Counted from the stretch's first letter, positions 1 to 7,346 are shown. The stretch is 21,463 bases of DNA from Sva-07 sp038321235 (GCA_038321235.1 JBBQEU010000056.1:1-21463); one strand, 5' to 3'. The notes: generated from the letters alone by a model not told the origin. Translations and numbers: made by a program.

Positions 1-1338
1 CGCTGGCGACCCGTCGTCGGCAGGTTCAAGGACTACATCGCGATGCCGAAGTTCAACCTGTACCAGAGCTTGCACACCACGGTGATCGGGCCGGCCGGCA
101 AGCCGATCGAGGTCCAGATCCGCACGTTCGAGATGCATCAACGAGCCGAATGGGGCGTCGCTGCTCATTGGGCGTACAAGGAGGGCAGTGAACACCCGGC
201 CGAGATCGACTGGCTGAGCCGCATCATCGACTGGCAGGAGGAGATGTCCGACCCTGCCCAGTTCATGCAGAGCCTGAAGACCGACCTCGACCAGGACGAA
301 GTGTTCGTGTTCACACCGAAGGGGCGGGTGATCACCCTGCCCGTCGGATCGACCACCGTCGACTTCGCCTATGGCGTCCACACCGAGGTCGGCCACGCCT
401 GCATCGGGGCCAAGGTCAACGGCCGACTCGTGTCGCTCGACCACGTGCTCGCGAGTGGCGACAACGTCGAGATCTTCACCTCCAAGGTCGAAACGGCGGG
501 GCCGTCGCAGGACTGGCTGTCGTTCGTGGTGTCGCCACGCGCACGCAACAAGATCCGTCAGTGGTTCAGCCGGGAGCGACGCGTCGACATGGTCGAAGCC
601 GGCCGCGACGACCTCACGTCCGAGATGCGTCGCCTGCGGTTGCCGGTGCAGCAGGTGTGGAAGTCCGCAGACCTCGAAGCCGTCGTCGCAGAGCTCAGCT
701 ACGTCGACCTCGACGCGCTGCTCGCGGCTATCGGCGAACACCATGTATCGGCCAGATCGGTCGCTCAGCGATTGGCGCGTGCCATCCACGGCGACGACGG
801 CGAGCAGTTGCCGTCCACGGTCGCGACGCCGCGCCGCGAGCGGCGAGACGGCCGTCAAGCACCGATCGGCGTCCACGTCGAGGGGCTCGACGACGTCCTG
901 GTCCGTCTTGCCAACTGCTGCAACCCGGTGCCCGGCGATTCGATCATCGGGTTCGTCACCCGCGGGCGCGGCGTCAGTGTGCACCGCTCCGATTGTGCGA
1001 ATTCGGCGTCGCTCACCGCCGAGCAGGCCACCCGGATGATCGAGGTCGAATGGGACGGCGACGAAGGCCCCGGACGCACGTTCGTGGCTGGTGTCGAGGT
1101 CGTGGCGCTCGACCGCTCACGACTGCTGCGCGATGTCACCCATGCGCTTGCCGACCATCACGTCAACATCCTGTCCTGCCAGACCGTCACCGGCACCGAC
1201 CGGGTCGCGAAGATGCGCTTCGAGTTCGAGTTCGCCAATCCTGGCTACCTGGACGCTGTGATCCGCACGATCAAGTCGGTCGACTCGGTGTACGACGCAT
1301 ACCGTCTGATCCCAGGTGTCGCCACGCCGGTAGCCTGA
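1..1338 (+). CDS. relA: RelA/SpoT family (p)ppGpp synthetase, 3' part
   Basis: The frame is open from base 1, so the gene starts before the window; 445 residues of the C-terminal part are visible. The family transfers pyrophosphate from ATP to GTP/GDP to make (p)ppGpp, the stringent-response alarmone. The first residues, GRFKDYIAMPKFNLYQSLHT, and EVQIRT...MH..AEWGVAAHWAYK are the end of the synthetase domain. A TGS domain follows at about visible residues 100-161 (DEVFVFTPKGRVITLP). After a helical region comes the Cys-rich zinc-finger segment (LANCCNPVPGD, about 304-314). A C-terminal ACT/RRM domain spans about 359-438. This is the normal long RSH layout with nothing missing in the visible part. 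The hydrolase (HD) domain would lie upstream, so I cannot say whether the enzyme is bifunctional. hisS starts 6 nt after its stop. Confidence 0.96.
   Translation, partial: RWRPVVGRFKDYIAMPKFNLYQSLHTTVIGPAGKPIEVQIRTFEMHQRAEWGVAAHWAYKEGSEHPAEIDWLSRIIDWQEEMSDPAQFMQSLKTDLDQDEVFVFTPKGRVITLPVGSTTVDFAYGVHTEVGHACIGAKVNGRLVSLDHVLASGDNVEIFTSKVETAGPSQDWLSFVVSPRARNKIRQWFSRERRVDMVEAGRDDLTSEMRRLRLPVQQVWKSADLEAVVAELSYVDLDALLAAIGEHHVSARSVAQRLARAIHGDDGEQLPSTVATPRRERRDGRQAPIGVHVEGLDDVLVRLANCCNPVPGDSIIGFVTRGRGVSVHRSDCANSASLTAEQATRMIEVEWDGDEGPGRTFVAGVEVVALDRSRLLRDVTHALADHHVNILSCQTVTGTDRVAKMRFEFEFANPGYLDAVIRTIKSVDSVYDAYRLIPGVATPVA
1331..1336 (+). promoter_or_regulatory. Candidate -10 hexamer (TAGCCT) for hisS
   Basis: TAGCCT matches the actinobacterial -10 pattern TANNNT and ends 8 nt before the GTG start of hisS. 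That spacing would put the transcript start at or next to the start codon. The hexamer lies in the last codons of relA and overlaps the T of its stop codon. No convincing -35 box and no Shine-Dalgarno sequence are visible. hisS could therefore be transcribed separately from relA as a leaderless mRNA. This is inference from pattern and spacing only. Confidence 0.4.
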
Positions 1339-1344
1339 TCGGCC

Positions 1345-2604
1345 GTGCCAGCGTTCCAGACCAGTCCCGGCATGCGGGACATCCTCCCGCCCGAGAGCGG
1401 CCGCTGGCGCCGGTTCACCGATGTGTTCACCGATGTGGTGGAGCGTGCGGGCTACGGCCAGCTGATCACACCGCTGCTCGAAGATCTGGGCGTGTTCACC
1501 CGTATCGGCGATGCCACCGACGTGGTCACCAAGGAGATGTACGACTTCGTCGACAAGGGCGACCGTCACATCGCGCTGCGTCCGGAGATGACGGCCAGCG
1601 TCGGTCGGGCCTTTGCCGAACATCGGCCGACCACGCCGTGGAAGGTCTTCTACTCGGGGTCGAACTTCCGGTACGAGAAGCCGCAGCGTGGGCGATATCG
1701 CCAGTTCGACCAGGTCGGCGTCGAGGTGCTCGGCGCCGACGACCCGAACCTCGATGTCGAGATCATCGCGCTCGCCTGGGAGTTCTACGCCCGGCTCGGT
1801 CTGTCTCAGGTGACGTTGATCGTCAACAGCCTCGGTGAACCCGACGATCGCGCCCGCTATGTCGAGGCGCTGCGCACGCACTTCGTCGCAGTTGGTGACG
1901 CGCTGAGCGAGCAGAGCCGAACGACGTTGGCGCGCAATCCGTTGCGGGTGCTCGATTCGAAGCGCGAGATCGACCAGCCACACATCGCCGCTGCGCCGCA
2001 GATCGGCGAGTTCCACAGCGCCGACGCCGCAGCGCACTTCGAGTCGGTCCTCACCGGCCTCCGGGCGCTCGACATCCCGTTCACGATCGAGCCGAAGCTC
2101 GTTCGTGGACTCGACTACTACCGTCGCACCATCTTCGAGTTCCAGGGCGGCACGCTCGACTCAGCACAGAACGCCCTCGGCGGCGGGGGCCGGTACGACG
2201 GACTCGTCGAGGCCCTCGGTGGCCCGGCCACCCCAGGCGTCGGTTTCGCCCTCGGTGTCGACCGGACTTTGCTGGCCTGCGATGACGAGGGCGTGTTCGC
2301 AGCCGATCCGGTGGTCCTCGATGCCTTCGTGGTCGACGTCACCGGCGGCCTTCAGGCGGCGGCGATCACCGCCGAGCTGCGCGGCGCAGGTTTCGCAGTG
2401 GACCGGGGCTACGACAATCGGTCGATGAAGGCCCAGATGAAGCTTGCCAACCGCAGCGGCGCTCGTTTCGCGCTGATCGTCGGTGACGATGAACTCGCAG
2501 CCGGCACCGTCGTGGTCAAGCCGATGCACGGTGACGGTGAGCAGTTCGCCGTCACCCGATCAGAAATCTCCACCCATCTCGCGTCCCAACCCAGACAGAA
2601 TTGA
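1345..2604 (+). CDS. hisS: Histidyl-tRNA synthetase
   Basis: The product (419 aa, about the usual length) charges tRNA-His with histidine in the cytoplasm. It is a class II synthetase. Class II motif 2 is seen as FYSGSNFRYEKPQRGRYRQF (about 102-121). The histidine-specific signature is LVRGLDYYRRTIFEF (about 252-266). Motif 3 is GVGFALGVDRTLL (about 298-310). The C-terminal anticodon-binding domain covers about 325-419. The GTG at 1345 fits the family N-terminus (PAFQTSPGMRDILPPE), which supports that start. It lies 6 nt after relA and 7 nt before the first possible aspS start, so the three genes are at least partly co-transcribed. The relA-hisS-aspS neighbourhood is common in actinobacteria. 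Confidence 0.97.
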   Translation: MPAFQTSPGMRDILPPESGRWRRFTDVFTDVVERAGYGQLITPLLEDLGVFTRIGDATDVVTKEMYDFVDKGDRHIALRPEMTASVGRAFAEHRPTTPWKVFYSGSNFRYEKPQRGRYRQFDQVGVEVLGADDPNLDVEIIALAWEFYARLGLSQVTLIVNSLGEPDDRARYVEALRTHFVAVGDALSEQSRTTLARNPLRVLDSKREIDQPHIAAAPQIGEFHSADAAAHFESVLTGLRALDIPFTIEPKLVRGLDYYRRTIFEFQGGTLDSAQNALGGGGRYDGLVEALGGPATPGVGFALGVDRTLLACDDEGVFAADPVVLDAFVVDVTGGLQAAAITAELRGAGFAVDRGYDNRSMKAQMKLANRSGARFALIVGDDELAAGTVVVKPMHGDGEQFAVTRSEISTHLASQPRQN

Positions 2605-2611
2605 CCCACCC

Positions 2612-4408
2612 ATGAGCGATTCCACCACACCGACCTCCGCCGGCACTGCGTCCACGCAGGCCACGAGCATGCGTACGCACCTGTGCGGCGAGGTGCGTTC
2701 CGACCACATCGGCCAAACAGTCAGCATCTGCGGCTGGGTCGGCCGCCGCCGCGAGCACGGCGAGCACCTCGCGTTCGTCGACCTGCGCGACCACTCCGGC
2801 ATCGTCCAGTGCGTGATCAACGACGACGTCGACGTCCGCAGCGAGTACGTGCTGCGTGTCACCGGCGTGGTGCGCCAGCGCCCGGAGGGCACGGTCAACG
2901 AGAACCTGCCGACCGGTGAGATCGAACTGGGAGAGTGTCAGGTCGAGCTGCTCCGCAAGGCCGACCCGCCGCCGTTCCCCATCGACGCTCGCGCCGACGA
3001 CGTCGACGAGCACATTCGGTTACAGCACCGATATCTCGACTTGCGCCGCGAGCGGATGCAGAAGAACCTGCGGGTCCGCGCGGCGACCAACGCAGCGATT
3101 CGCCACGGTATGGAGCGCCAGGGTTTCGTCGAGGTCGAGACCCCGATGCTGGTGCCCTCCACACCCGAGGGCGCCCGCGAGTTCCTCGTGCCGTCTCGCA
3201 AGGAGCCGGGGTCGTTCTACGCGCTGCCCCAGTCGCCGCAGCTGTTCAAGCAGCTGCTGATGGTCGGCGGCGTCGATCGCTACTACCAGATGGCGCGTTG
3301 TCTGCGCGACGAAGACCTGCGTGCCGATCGCCAGTACGAGTTCATGCAGCTCGACATGGAGATGAGCTTCGTCACCCAGGACGACGTGCTCGACGCCGTC
3401 AGCGAGGCCGTGCTCGACGCTGCCGAGGTGGCGACGGGCGAGCGCCCTCCGGCGATCGAACGGATCACCTGGCACGAGGCGATGGACCGCTACGGCATCG
3501 ACAAGCCCGACCTGCGCTTCGGTCTGGAACTCGTCGAGCTGACACCTCTGTTCTCCTCGACCGAGTTCAAGGCGTTCGCCGGTGCGGCATCGATCAAGGG
3601 CATCCGGGTGCCCGGTGCCGCAAGCGAGTACGGCCGCAACCAGCTCGACAAGCTGACCGATCGGGCCAAGTCGCTCGGTGCGAAGGGCCTCGTGTGGTTG
3701 AAGGTCACTGACGCTTCAGACGGGGTCGGTTTCGACTCGCCGGTGGCGAAGTTCCTCTCCGCCGACGAGGCGACCAACGTCCGCTCGACGATGTCGGCCG
3801 CGGACGGCGACCTGATCCTGATCGTCGCCGACGAGTGGATGACCACGTGCGAGGTGCTCGGCACGCTCCGCAACGACATCGCCCGTCCGCCGGTACACGA
3901 GGGCCCGTACCGATACGTGTGGGTGGTCGAGTTCCCGCTGTTCGTGGGCGTCGACAAGGAGTCCGGGCGGCCCAAGCCGGGCCACCACCCGTTCACCACG
4001 CCGCATCCCGACGATCTCGACAAGATCGAGACCGATCCGTTGTCGGTTCGGTCGATCGCCTACGACCTGGTGCTCAACGGTTGGGAACTCGGCTCCGGAT
4101 CGATCCGAATCCACGAGCCCGAACTGCAGCGACGTGTGTTCAAGGCGCTCGGCATCTCCGACGACGAGGCCGAGCGCAAGTTCGGCTTCTTCCTCAACCC
4201 GTTCGACTACGGGGCGCCGCCGCACGGCGGGTTCGGGCTCGGGCTCGACCGGCTCGTGGCGATCCTGGCGGGTGAGGAGAACATCCGCGAGGTGATCGCC
4301 TTCCCGAAGACCCAGTCCGGCCAGGATCCGATGACCAACTCGCCGATCCCCGGCGACGCCAAAGCGATGGCCGAGCTCGGCCTCAAGATCCTCCCACCCG
4401 CCACCTGA
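2612..4408 (+). CDS. aspS: Aspartyl-tRNA synthetase, probably non-discriminating (Asp/Asn)
   Basis: A class II synthetase of the bacterial AspRS type, 598 aa from this ATG. The order is an N-terminal OB-fold anticodon domain (about 20-115), the catalytic core with its motif 1 region (GFVEVETPMLVPSTPEGARE, 171-190), motif 2 (RYYQMARCLRDEDLRADRQY, 223-242), the bacterial GAD insertion (about 300-430), and motif 3 (GFGLGLDRLVAIL, 540-552). His49 in RRREHG and Gly93 in RPEG sit where non-discriminating AspRS enzymes have His and Gly; E. coli-type discriminating enzymes have Leu and Lys. The enzyme therefore probably also makes Asp-tRNA-Asn for GatCAB. Start: the ATG at 2612 leaves 7 nt after hisS; the ATG at 2669 (MRTHLCGEV) matches the usual family N-terminus better and gives 579 aa. 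Neither has a strong ribosome-binding site. Confidence 0.96.
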   Translation: MSDSTTPTSAGTASTQATSMRTHLCGEVRSDHIGQTVSICGWVGRRREHGEHLAFVDLRDHSGIVQCVINDDVDVRSEYVLRVTGVVRQRPEGTVNENLPTGEIELGECQVELLRKADPPPFPIDARADDVDEHIRLQHRYLDLRRERMQKNLRVRAATNAAIRHGMERQGFVEVETPMLVPSTPEGAREFLVPSRKEPGSFYALPQSPQLFKQLLMVGGVDRYYQMARCLRDEDLRADRQYEFMQLDMEMSFVTQDDVLDAVSEAVLDAAEVATGERPPAIERITWHEAMDRYGIDKPDLRFGLELVELTPLFSSTEFKAFAGAASIKGIRVPGAASEYGRNQLDKLTDRAKSLGAKGLVWLKVTDASDGVGFDSPVAKFLSADEATNVRSTMSAADGDLILIVADEWMTTCEVLGTLRNDIARPPVHEGPYRYVWVVEFPLFVGVDKESGRPKPGHHPFTTPHPDDLDKIETDPLSVRSIAYDLVLNGWELGSGSIRIHEPELQRRVFKALGISDDEAERKFGFFLNPFDYGAPPHGGFGLGLDRLVAILAGEENIREVIAFPKTQSGQDPMTNSPIPGDAKAMAELGLKILPPAT

Positions 4409-4422
4409 TCAGCCCGCCCGCG

Positions 4423-4469
4423 TTGCGGTGAGCGGTGAACGGGACTGTTGCACACAACTCTCACCGGAG
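4423..4469. repeat. 47-nt intergenic palindromic repeat, copy 1
   Basis: This copy matches 4485-4531 at 46 of 47 positions (A at 4439 against G at 4501), with an offset of 62 nt. It holds an outer inverted pair CGGTGAG (4427-4433) / CTCACCG and an inner hairpin GTTG-CACA-CAAC just before the right arm. It begins 15 nt after the aspS stop. There is no T-run, so it is not a standard intrinsic terminator. It looks like a REP-type intergenic element, but that is inference. Confidence 0.75.
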
Positions 4470-4484
4470 GCTGCGTCGATCGGT

Positions 4485-4531
4485 TTGCGGTGAGCGGTGA
4501 GCGGGACTGTTGCACACAACTCTCACCGGAG
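4485..4531. repeat. 47-nt intergenic palindromic repeat, copy 2
   Basis: This is the second copy of the element at 4423-4469. Its single difference (G at 4501) makes the left side two perfect tandem heptamers CGGTGAGCGGTGAG. The inner heptamer can then pair closely with CTCACCG around the GTTG-CACA-CAAC core, giving a tighter fold than copy 1. It ends 31 nt before the ATG of the next gene. The 15-nt segment between the copies (4470-4484) shows nothing recognisable. No third copy was found in this window. Confidence 0.75.
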
Positions 4532-4562
4532 ACGCAAGCGTGGCGTCTGGCAGGATGTCGCG

Positions 4563-5474
4563 ATGAGCTTCGAGACCCACATCACCCGTGACGGCGACAC
4601 GCTGAGCGGTCCACTGCGGGCGCCGGCGCAGATGTTGGCCGAGCAGGAGTACGCCGGACACACCAGCGTCCACGACGACGAGACGGCAGCGAAGCTCGGT
4701 TTGGCGGGAGCGCCGATCGAGGGCCCGACCCACTTCAGCCAGATCGATCCGCTGGCAGTCGAGCGGTGGGGTCGAGCGTGGTTCGAGCGCGGATGCGTCA
4801 GCTCGCACTTCCTCAACATGGTGGTCGAGGGTGAGAAGGTGCGAACGACACTCGAACCCGTGACCGCCACGCTCGCCCGGATCGTCGCCGAGAAGGCCGA
4901 TACGACTCCGGTGTTGACCGGTACCGCATCGATCGGCCGTGACGATGCGACCGAACTCGACGAACGACGGCAGCGTGGTCTGGGAGACCCCGGCCAGCTG
5001 TACATCGTGGATCAGCTCGAGATCGGGATGCAGGTGAGTGTGCCCGAGCCGGTCACGATGGGCTTCGACGACCACAACGGGAACCTTTACCCGTTCACGT
5101 TGGCGCAGAAGCTGGACCGCATCACCGAGCGGTCGTCGTGGTACCTGCCAGACGGCGACAGTCCGTGGGGACGGTCGATCGTGCCGACGGAGATGATCAG
5201 TGTGATCGCGCATCGGTCGAACGCCCACTTCCCCGTGCGTGGCCCGGCGATCGGGCTGTTCATCGACCTCGAGGTGCGCTTCGTCGATGGGCCGGTGTTC
5301 GTCGATCAGCCGTATCGGGTCGACCACACACTGGTCGGCATCGGTCAGACCAAGCGGGTCGAGTCGTATTGGACCGAGTCGATCATCACCGACGCCGAGA
5401 CAGGCGTCCACGCTGCCACCGTCCTGCTCCACCAAGGCGTGTTCAAGGCCAGCTACGCCGAGTACCCGTTCTGA
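4563..5474 (+). CDS. Predicted double hot-dog (MaoC-like) protein of unknown function
   Basis: A 303-aa soluble protein with no signal peptide or membrane segment. Two stretches look like hot-dog fold elements. The first has GAPIEGPTHFSQIDPLA (49-65) followed by SSHFLNMVVEGEKVRTTLE (80-98). The second half has GPAIGLFIDLEVRFVDGPVF and a final strand region IGQTKRVESYWTESI. MaoC/hot-dog enzymes are usually hydratases, dehydratases or thioesterases acting on acyl-CoA. The usual hydratase signature is not clear enough here to name a reaction. The ATG at 4563 is chosen because the frame upstream of it reads through the repeat. CAGGAT lies 6 nt before the ATG and resembles a weak leaderless -10. 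It could be an acyl-CoA-handling enzyme or a non-catalytic relative. Confidence 0.7.
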   Translation: MSFETHITRDGDTLSGPLRAPAQMLAEQEYAGHTSVHDDETAAKLGLAGAPIEGPTHFSQIDPLAVERWGRAWFERGCVSSHFLNMVVEGEKVRTTLEPVTATLARIVAEKADTTPVLTGTASIGRDDATELDERRQRGLGDPGQLYIVDQLEIGMQVSVPEPVTMGFDDHNGNLYPFTLAQKLDRITERSSWYLPDGDSPWGRSIVPTEMISVIAHRSNAHFPVRGPAIGLFIDLEVRFVDGPVFVDQPYRVDHTLVGIGQTKRVESYWTESIITDAETGVHAATVLLHQGVFKASYAEYPF

Positions 5475-5522
5475 GGCGCAAGGGGGATCGGCGCGGGCTT
5501 TCCGGATGGGTCCTGCACGAGG

Positions 5523-5540
5523 AGTATGAACAAGTATGAT
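5523..5540 (+). promoter_or_regulatory. Candidate vapB promoter and operator: TATGAT -10 within a 10-nt-spaced direct repeat
   Basis: AGTATGA occurs twice, at 5523-5529 and 5533-5539, exactly 10 nt apart (one helical turn). The second copy carries a near-ideal -10 hexamer TATGAT (5535-5540), ending 6 nt before the GTG at 5547. Ribbon-helix-helix antitoxins usually repress their own operon by binding such half-sites over the promoter, so this is a plausible autoregulatory operator. No clear -35 box is visible. Confidence 0.5.
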
Positions 5541-5546
5541 AGTCCC

Positions 5547-5771
5547 GTGAGTGTCGAACGCTTGACCGTGTCGCTTGACATCGACCTGGCCGTGGCCGTG
5601 CGTGAAGCAGCCGACGCAGACAACAAGAACGTGTCCGCCTGGATCGCCGACGCCGCCCGCCGGCAACTCGCCAGTCGAGGCCTTCGCGACGTCGTGGCCG
5701 AGTGGGAAAGAACCCACGGAGCATTCAGTGACGACGAACTCGCAGCCGCCAGGCGCCTCGTCGCGGGATGA
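5547..5771 (+). CDS. vapB: VapB-type ribbon-helix-helix antitoxin
   Basis: A 74-aa protein that would neutralise the downstream PIN toxin and repress the operon. The N-terminal part has the RHH pattern: a strand (ERLTVSLDIDLAVAVREA, 4-21), a turn (NKNVSAW) and a second helix (IADAARRQLA). The C-terminal tail (EWERTHGAFSDDELAAARRL) is charged, as toxin-binding tails are. I chose the GTG at 5547 because TATGAT ends 6 nt before it, which fits a leaderless mRNA. An in-frame ATG at 5526 would add 7 residues. It has GGAG only 1 nt before it, too close for a normal ribosome-binding site, and it overlaps the putative promoter. The stop overlaps the toxin start by 4 nt (ATGA), typical of a coupled toxin-antitoxin operon. 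Confidence 0.8.
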   Translation: MSVERLTVSLDIDLAVAVREAADADNKNVSAWIADAARRQLASRGLRDVVAEWERTHGAFSDDELAAARRLVAG

Positions 5772-6163
5772 CTGCGCTCGTCCTCGACGCCGGGGCCCTC
5801 ATCGCGCTGGACCACAACGACCGCACGGTCTGGGCAATGCTGCGCAACGCCGCCGACGACACATCAGAGGTGTCCGTGCCAGCAGGCGCGATCGCCCAGG
5901 CCTGGCGCGACGGAGCCCGCCAGGCGCTCCTCGCCCGCGCCCTGAAGCACTGCGACGAGGTACCACTCGACGGTCCAGTCGCTCGAGCATCCGGCATTCT
6001 CTGTGGAGATGCGTCGACTGCGGACATCGTCGACGCATCCATCGCCGTGGTCAGCGCAGCCCGATCGCGACACGGTGATGTCGCGATCGTCACGTCAGAC
6101 CCCGACGACCTCAATCACCTGATCAACGTCCTCCACGCTCCAGTGCGCATCGTCGTGATCTGA
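5768..6163 (+). CDS. vapC: VapC-type PIN-domain ribonuclease toxin
   Basis: A 131-aa single PIN domain, the usual VapC size. VapC toxins are metal-dependent RNases that cleave tRNA or rRNA and stop growth when the antitoxin is lost. Acidic PIN residues visible are Asp7 (LVLDAGALIAL), Asp89 (TADIVDASIAVVS) and the Asp cluster at 111-114 (VTSDPDDL). At the usual second acidic position the sequence is VPAGAIAQAWRDG, with Gln44 where many VapC proteins have Glu. Some PIN-toxin subfamilies may carry this change, so it does not prove inactivity. The start overlaps the vapB stop by 4 nt. The gene converges on the Gfo/Idh gene across 64 nt (6164-6227) that show no clear terminator. Confidence 0.85.
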   Translation: MTALVLDAGALIALDHNDRTVWAMLRNAADDTSEVSVPAGAIAQAWRDGARQALLARALKHCDEVPLDGPVARASGILCGDASTADIVDASIAVVSAARSRHGDVAIVTSDPDDLNHLINVLHAPVRIVVI

Positions 6164-6227
6164 CACGCGCCGAGGCCGCACCTGATCAGTACGTACGCAA
6201 GCCGCTCCTCCCGCCACGCACACCTGT

Positions 6228-7220
6228 TCAGCGTTCTTCGGGGTAGACGACGTTGAGCTGGGCGCGGATGTCGTCGAGGAGCTCCATCGTCGACACGGTG
6301 GTGGCAAGCGGGATCACGTCGCTCTCCAGATGGCCGTCGCGGATGCGTTGCATCGCATGGGCGGCTTCGTGGGCCAAGCCCTGGTGTGGCATGTCGATGT
6401 GCACCGGGTCCTCGCCAGCGAGGCGCACGGTGAAGCCGGTCGGGAACCAGAACGGTGCGTCGACGTCGATGCGCCCGAGGGTGCCATACACCGAGGCGCC
6501 GAGGCTGGTCGTCATGTCGAGCGACGTGTGGAACACGCCGAGCGCCCCGCTCGAGTAGGTGACCACACCGCCGACCGTCGCGTCGACGCCGGTGTGGCCG
6601 AGGCTGCCGCTGACCTTCGCAGCGATCGGGTCGCCGGCCAGGTATCGGGCGAAGGTGACCGGGTAGATGCCGATGTCGAGCATTGCGCCACCCGCGAGGT
6701 CGATTCGTCGATGCCGACCGTCGGGGTCGGTCACCGGGATGCCGAAGTTCGCTTCGATGACCTTCAGTTCGCCGATCTCGCCGTCGAGCACCCGTTTGCG
6801 GATGTCGACCACAGCGGGGATGAACCAGGTCCACATCGCTTCCATCAGGAACCGGTCGTTACGTCGTGCTGCCTCCACCATCTCGCGGGCCTGCGCGGAA
6901 TTGACGGCGAACGCCTTCTCACACAGCACGTGTCTGCCGGCATCGAGCGCCGCAATCGTCATGGCGTGGTGATGGCTGTGCGGTGACGCGACGTACACGA
7001 TGTCGACGCCATCGTCTGCCCACAGCGCCTCGTAGCTGCCGTGCGCACGCGGGATTCCGAACCGTTGCGCAAACGCGCCGGCGGCTTCTGGGGTGCGTGA
7101 ACCGACCGCCACGATTTCGGCGTCGGGCAGCGTGCGCAACGCCTCGCACATGCTGGCAGCGATCGATCCGGTGGCGGCGATGCCCCACCGAAGTCGGGTC
7201 GTGTCGGAGACTTCGCTCAT
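6228..7220 (-). CDS. Gfo/Idh/MocA-family NAD(P)-dependent oxidoreductase
   Basis: A 330-aa cytosolic dehydrogenase with an N-terminal Rossmann fold (WGIAATGSIAASM, 12-24), followed by VDIVYVASPHSHHHAMTI and the catalytic loop HVLCEKAFAVN (97-107). That loop carries Lys102 of the EKP-like motif. The C-terminal substrate domain shows FLMEAMWTWFIPAV (124-137) and GGAMLDIGIYPV (177-188). These two segments resemble the dihydrodiol dehydrogenase branch (trans-1,2-dihydrobenzene-1,2-diol dehydrogenase-like) of the family. The real substrate, a sugar, inositol or diol, cannot be told from the sequence. The ATG at 7220 has no ribosome-binding site but has TACGTT 6 nt upstream. It stands alone on the minus strand, between vapC (convergent) and the SSB-like gene (divergent). 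Confidence 0.92.
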   Translation of the reverse strand: MSEVSDTTRLRWGIAATGSIAASMCEALRTLPDAEIVAVGSRTPEAAGAFAQRFGIPRAHGSYEALWADDGVDIVYVASPHSHHHAMTIAALDAGRHVLCEKAFAVNSAQAREMVEAARRNDRFLMEAMWTWFIPAVVDIRKRVLDGEIGELKVIEANFGIPVTDPDGRHRRIDLAGGAMLDIGIYPVTFARYLAGDPIAAKVSGSLGHTGVDATVGGVVTYSSGALGVFHTSLDMTTSLGASVYGTLGRIDVDAPFWFPTGFTVRLAGEDPVHIDMPHQGLAHEAAHAMQRIRDGHLESDVIPLATTVSTMELLDDIRAQLNVVYPEER

Positions 7221-7226
7221 CGCCGG

Positions 7227-7232
7227 AACGTA
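7227..7232 (-). promoter_or_regulatory. Candidate leaderless -10 (TACGTT) for the Gfo/Idh gene
   Basis: Read on the minus strand, TACGTT fits TANNNT and ends 6 nt before the ATG at 7220, so transcription would start at the start codon. No ribosome-binding site precedes that ATG. The rest of the 126-nt divergent spacer (7221-7346) holds a weak TATGGT (7292-7297) on the plus strand that may serve the SSB-like gene. I see no clear -35 box for either. Confidence 0.4.
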
Positions 7233-7346
7233 TCAATCCGTCCGCGAGCGATCACGACCCGACTCCCCGCAACTCTGTGACAGGGCATCTCTATGGTGGT
7301 GGGTGACCGACTCCTCCCGACGGAATCACGACCCGAAGGAGCAACC

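Noticed and set aside
2483..2611. An N-terminal extension of aspS beginning at 2483
   Set aside because: The extra 43 residues are Ser/Pro-rich, overlap the coding end of hisS and do not belong to the AspRS family.
4423..4531. The paired repeat as a CRISPR array
   Set aside because: Only two copies with a 15-nt separator, internal symmetry unlike most CRISPR repeats, and no cas genes nearby.
4461..5717. A 418-residue minus-strand open frame over the hot-dog and vapB genes
   Set aside because: It has no family motif, and it crosses the palindromic repeat and two plus-strand genes with better start signals. It is a GC-skew shadow.
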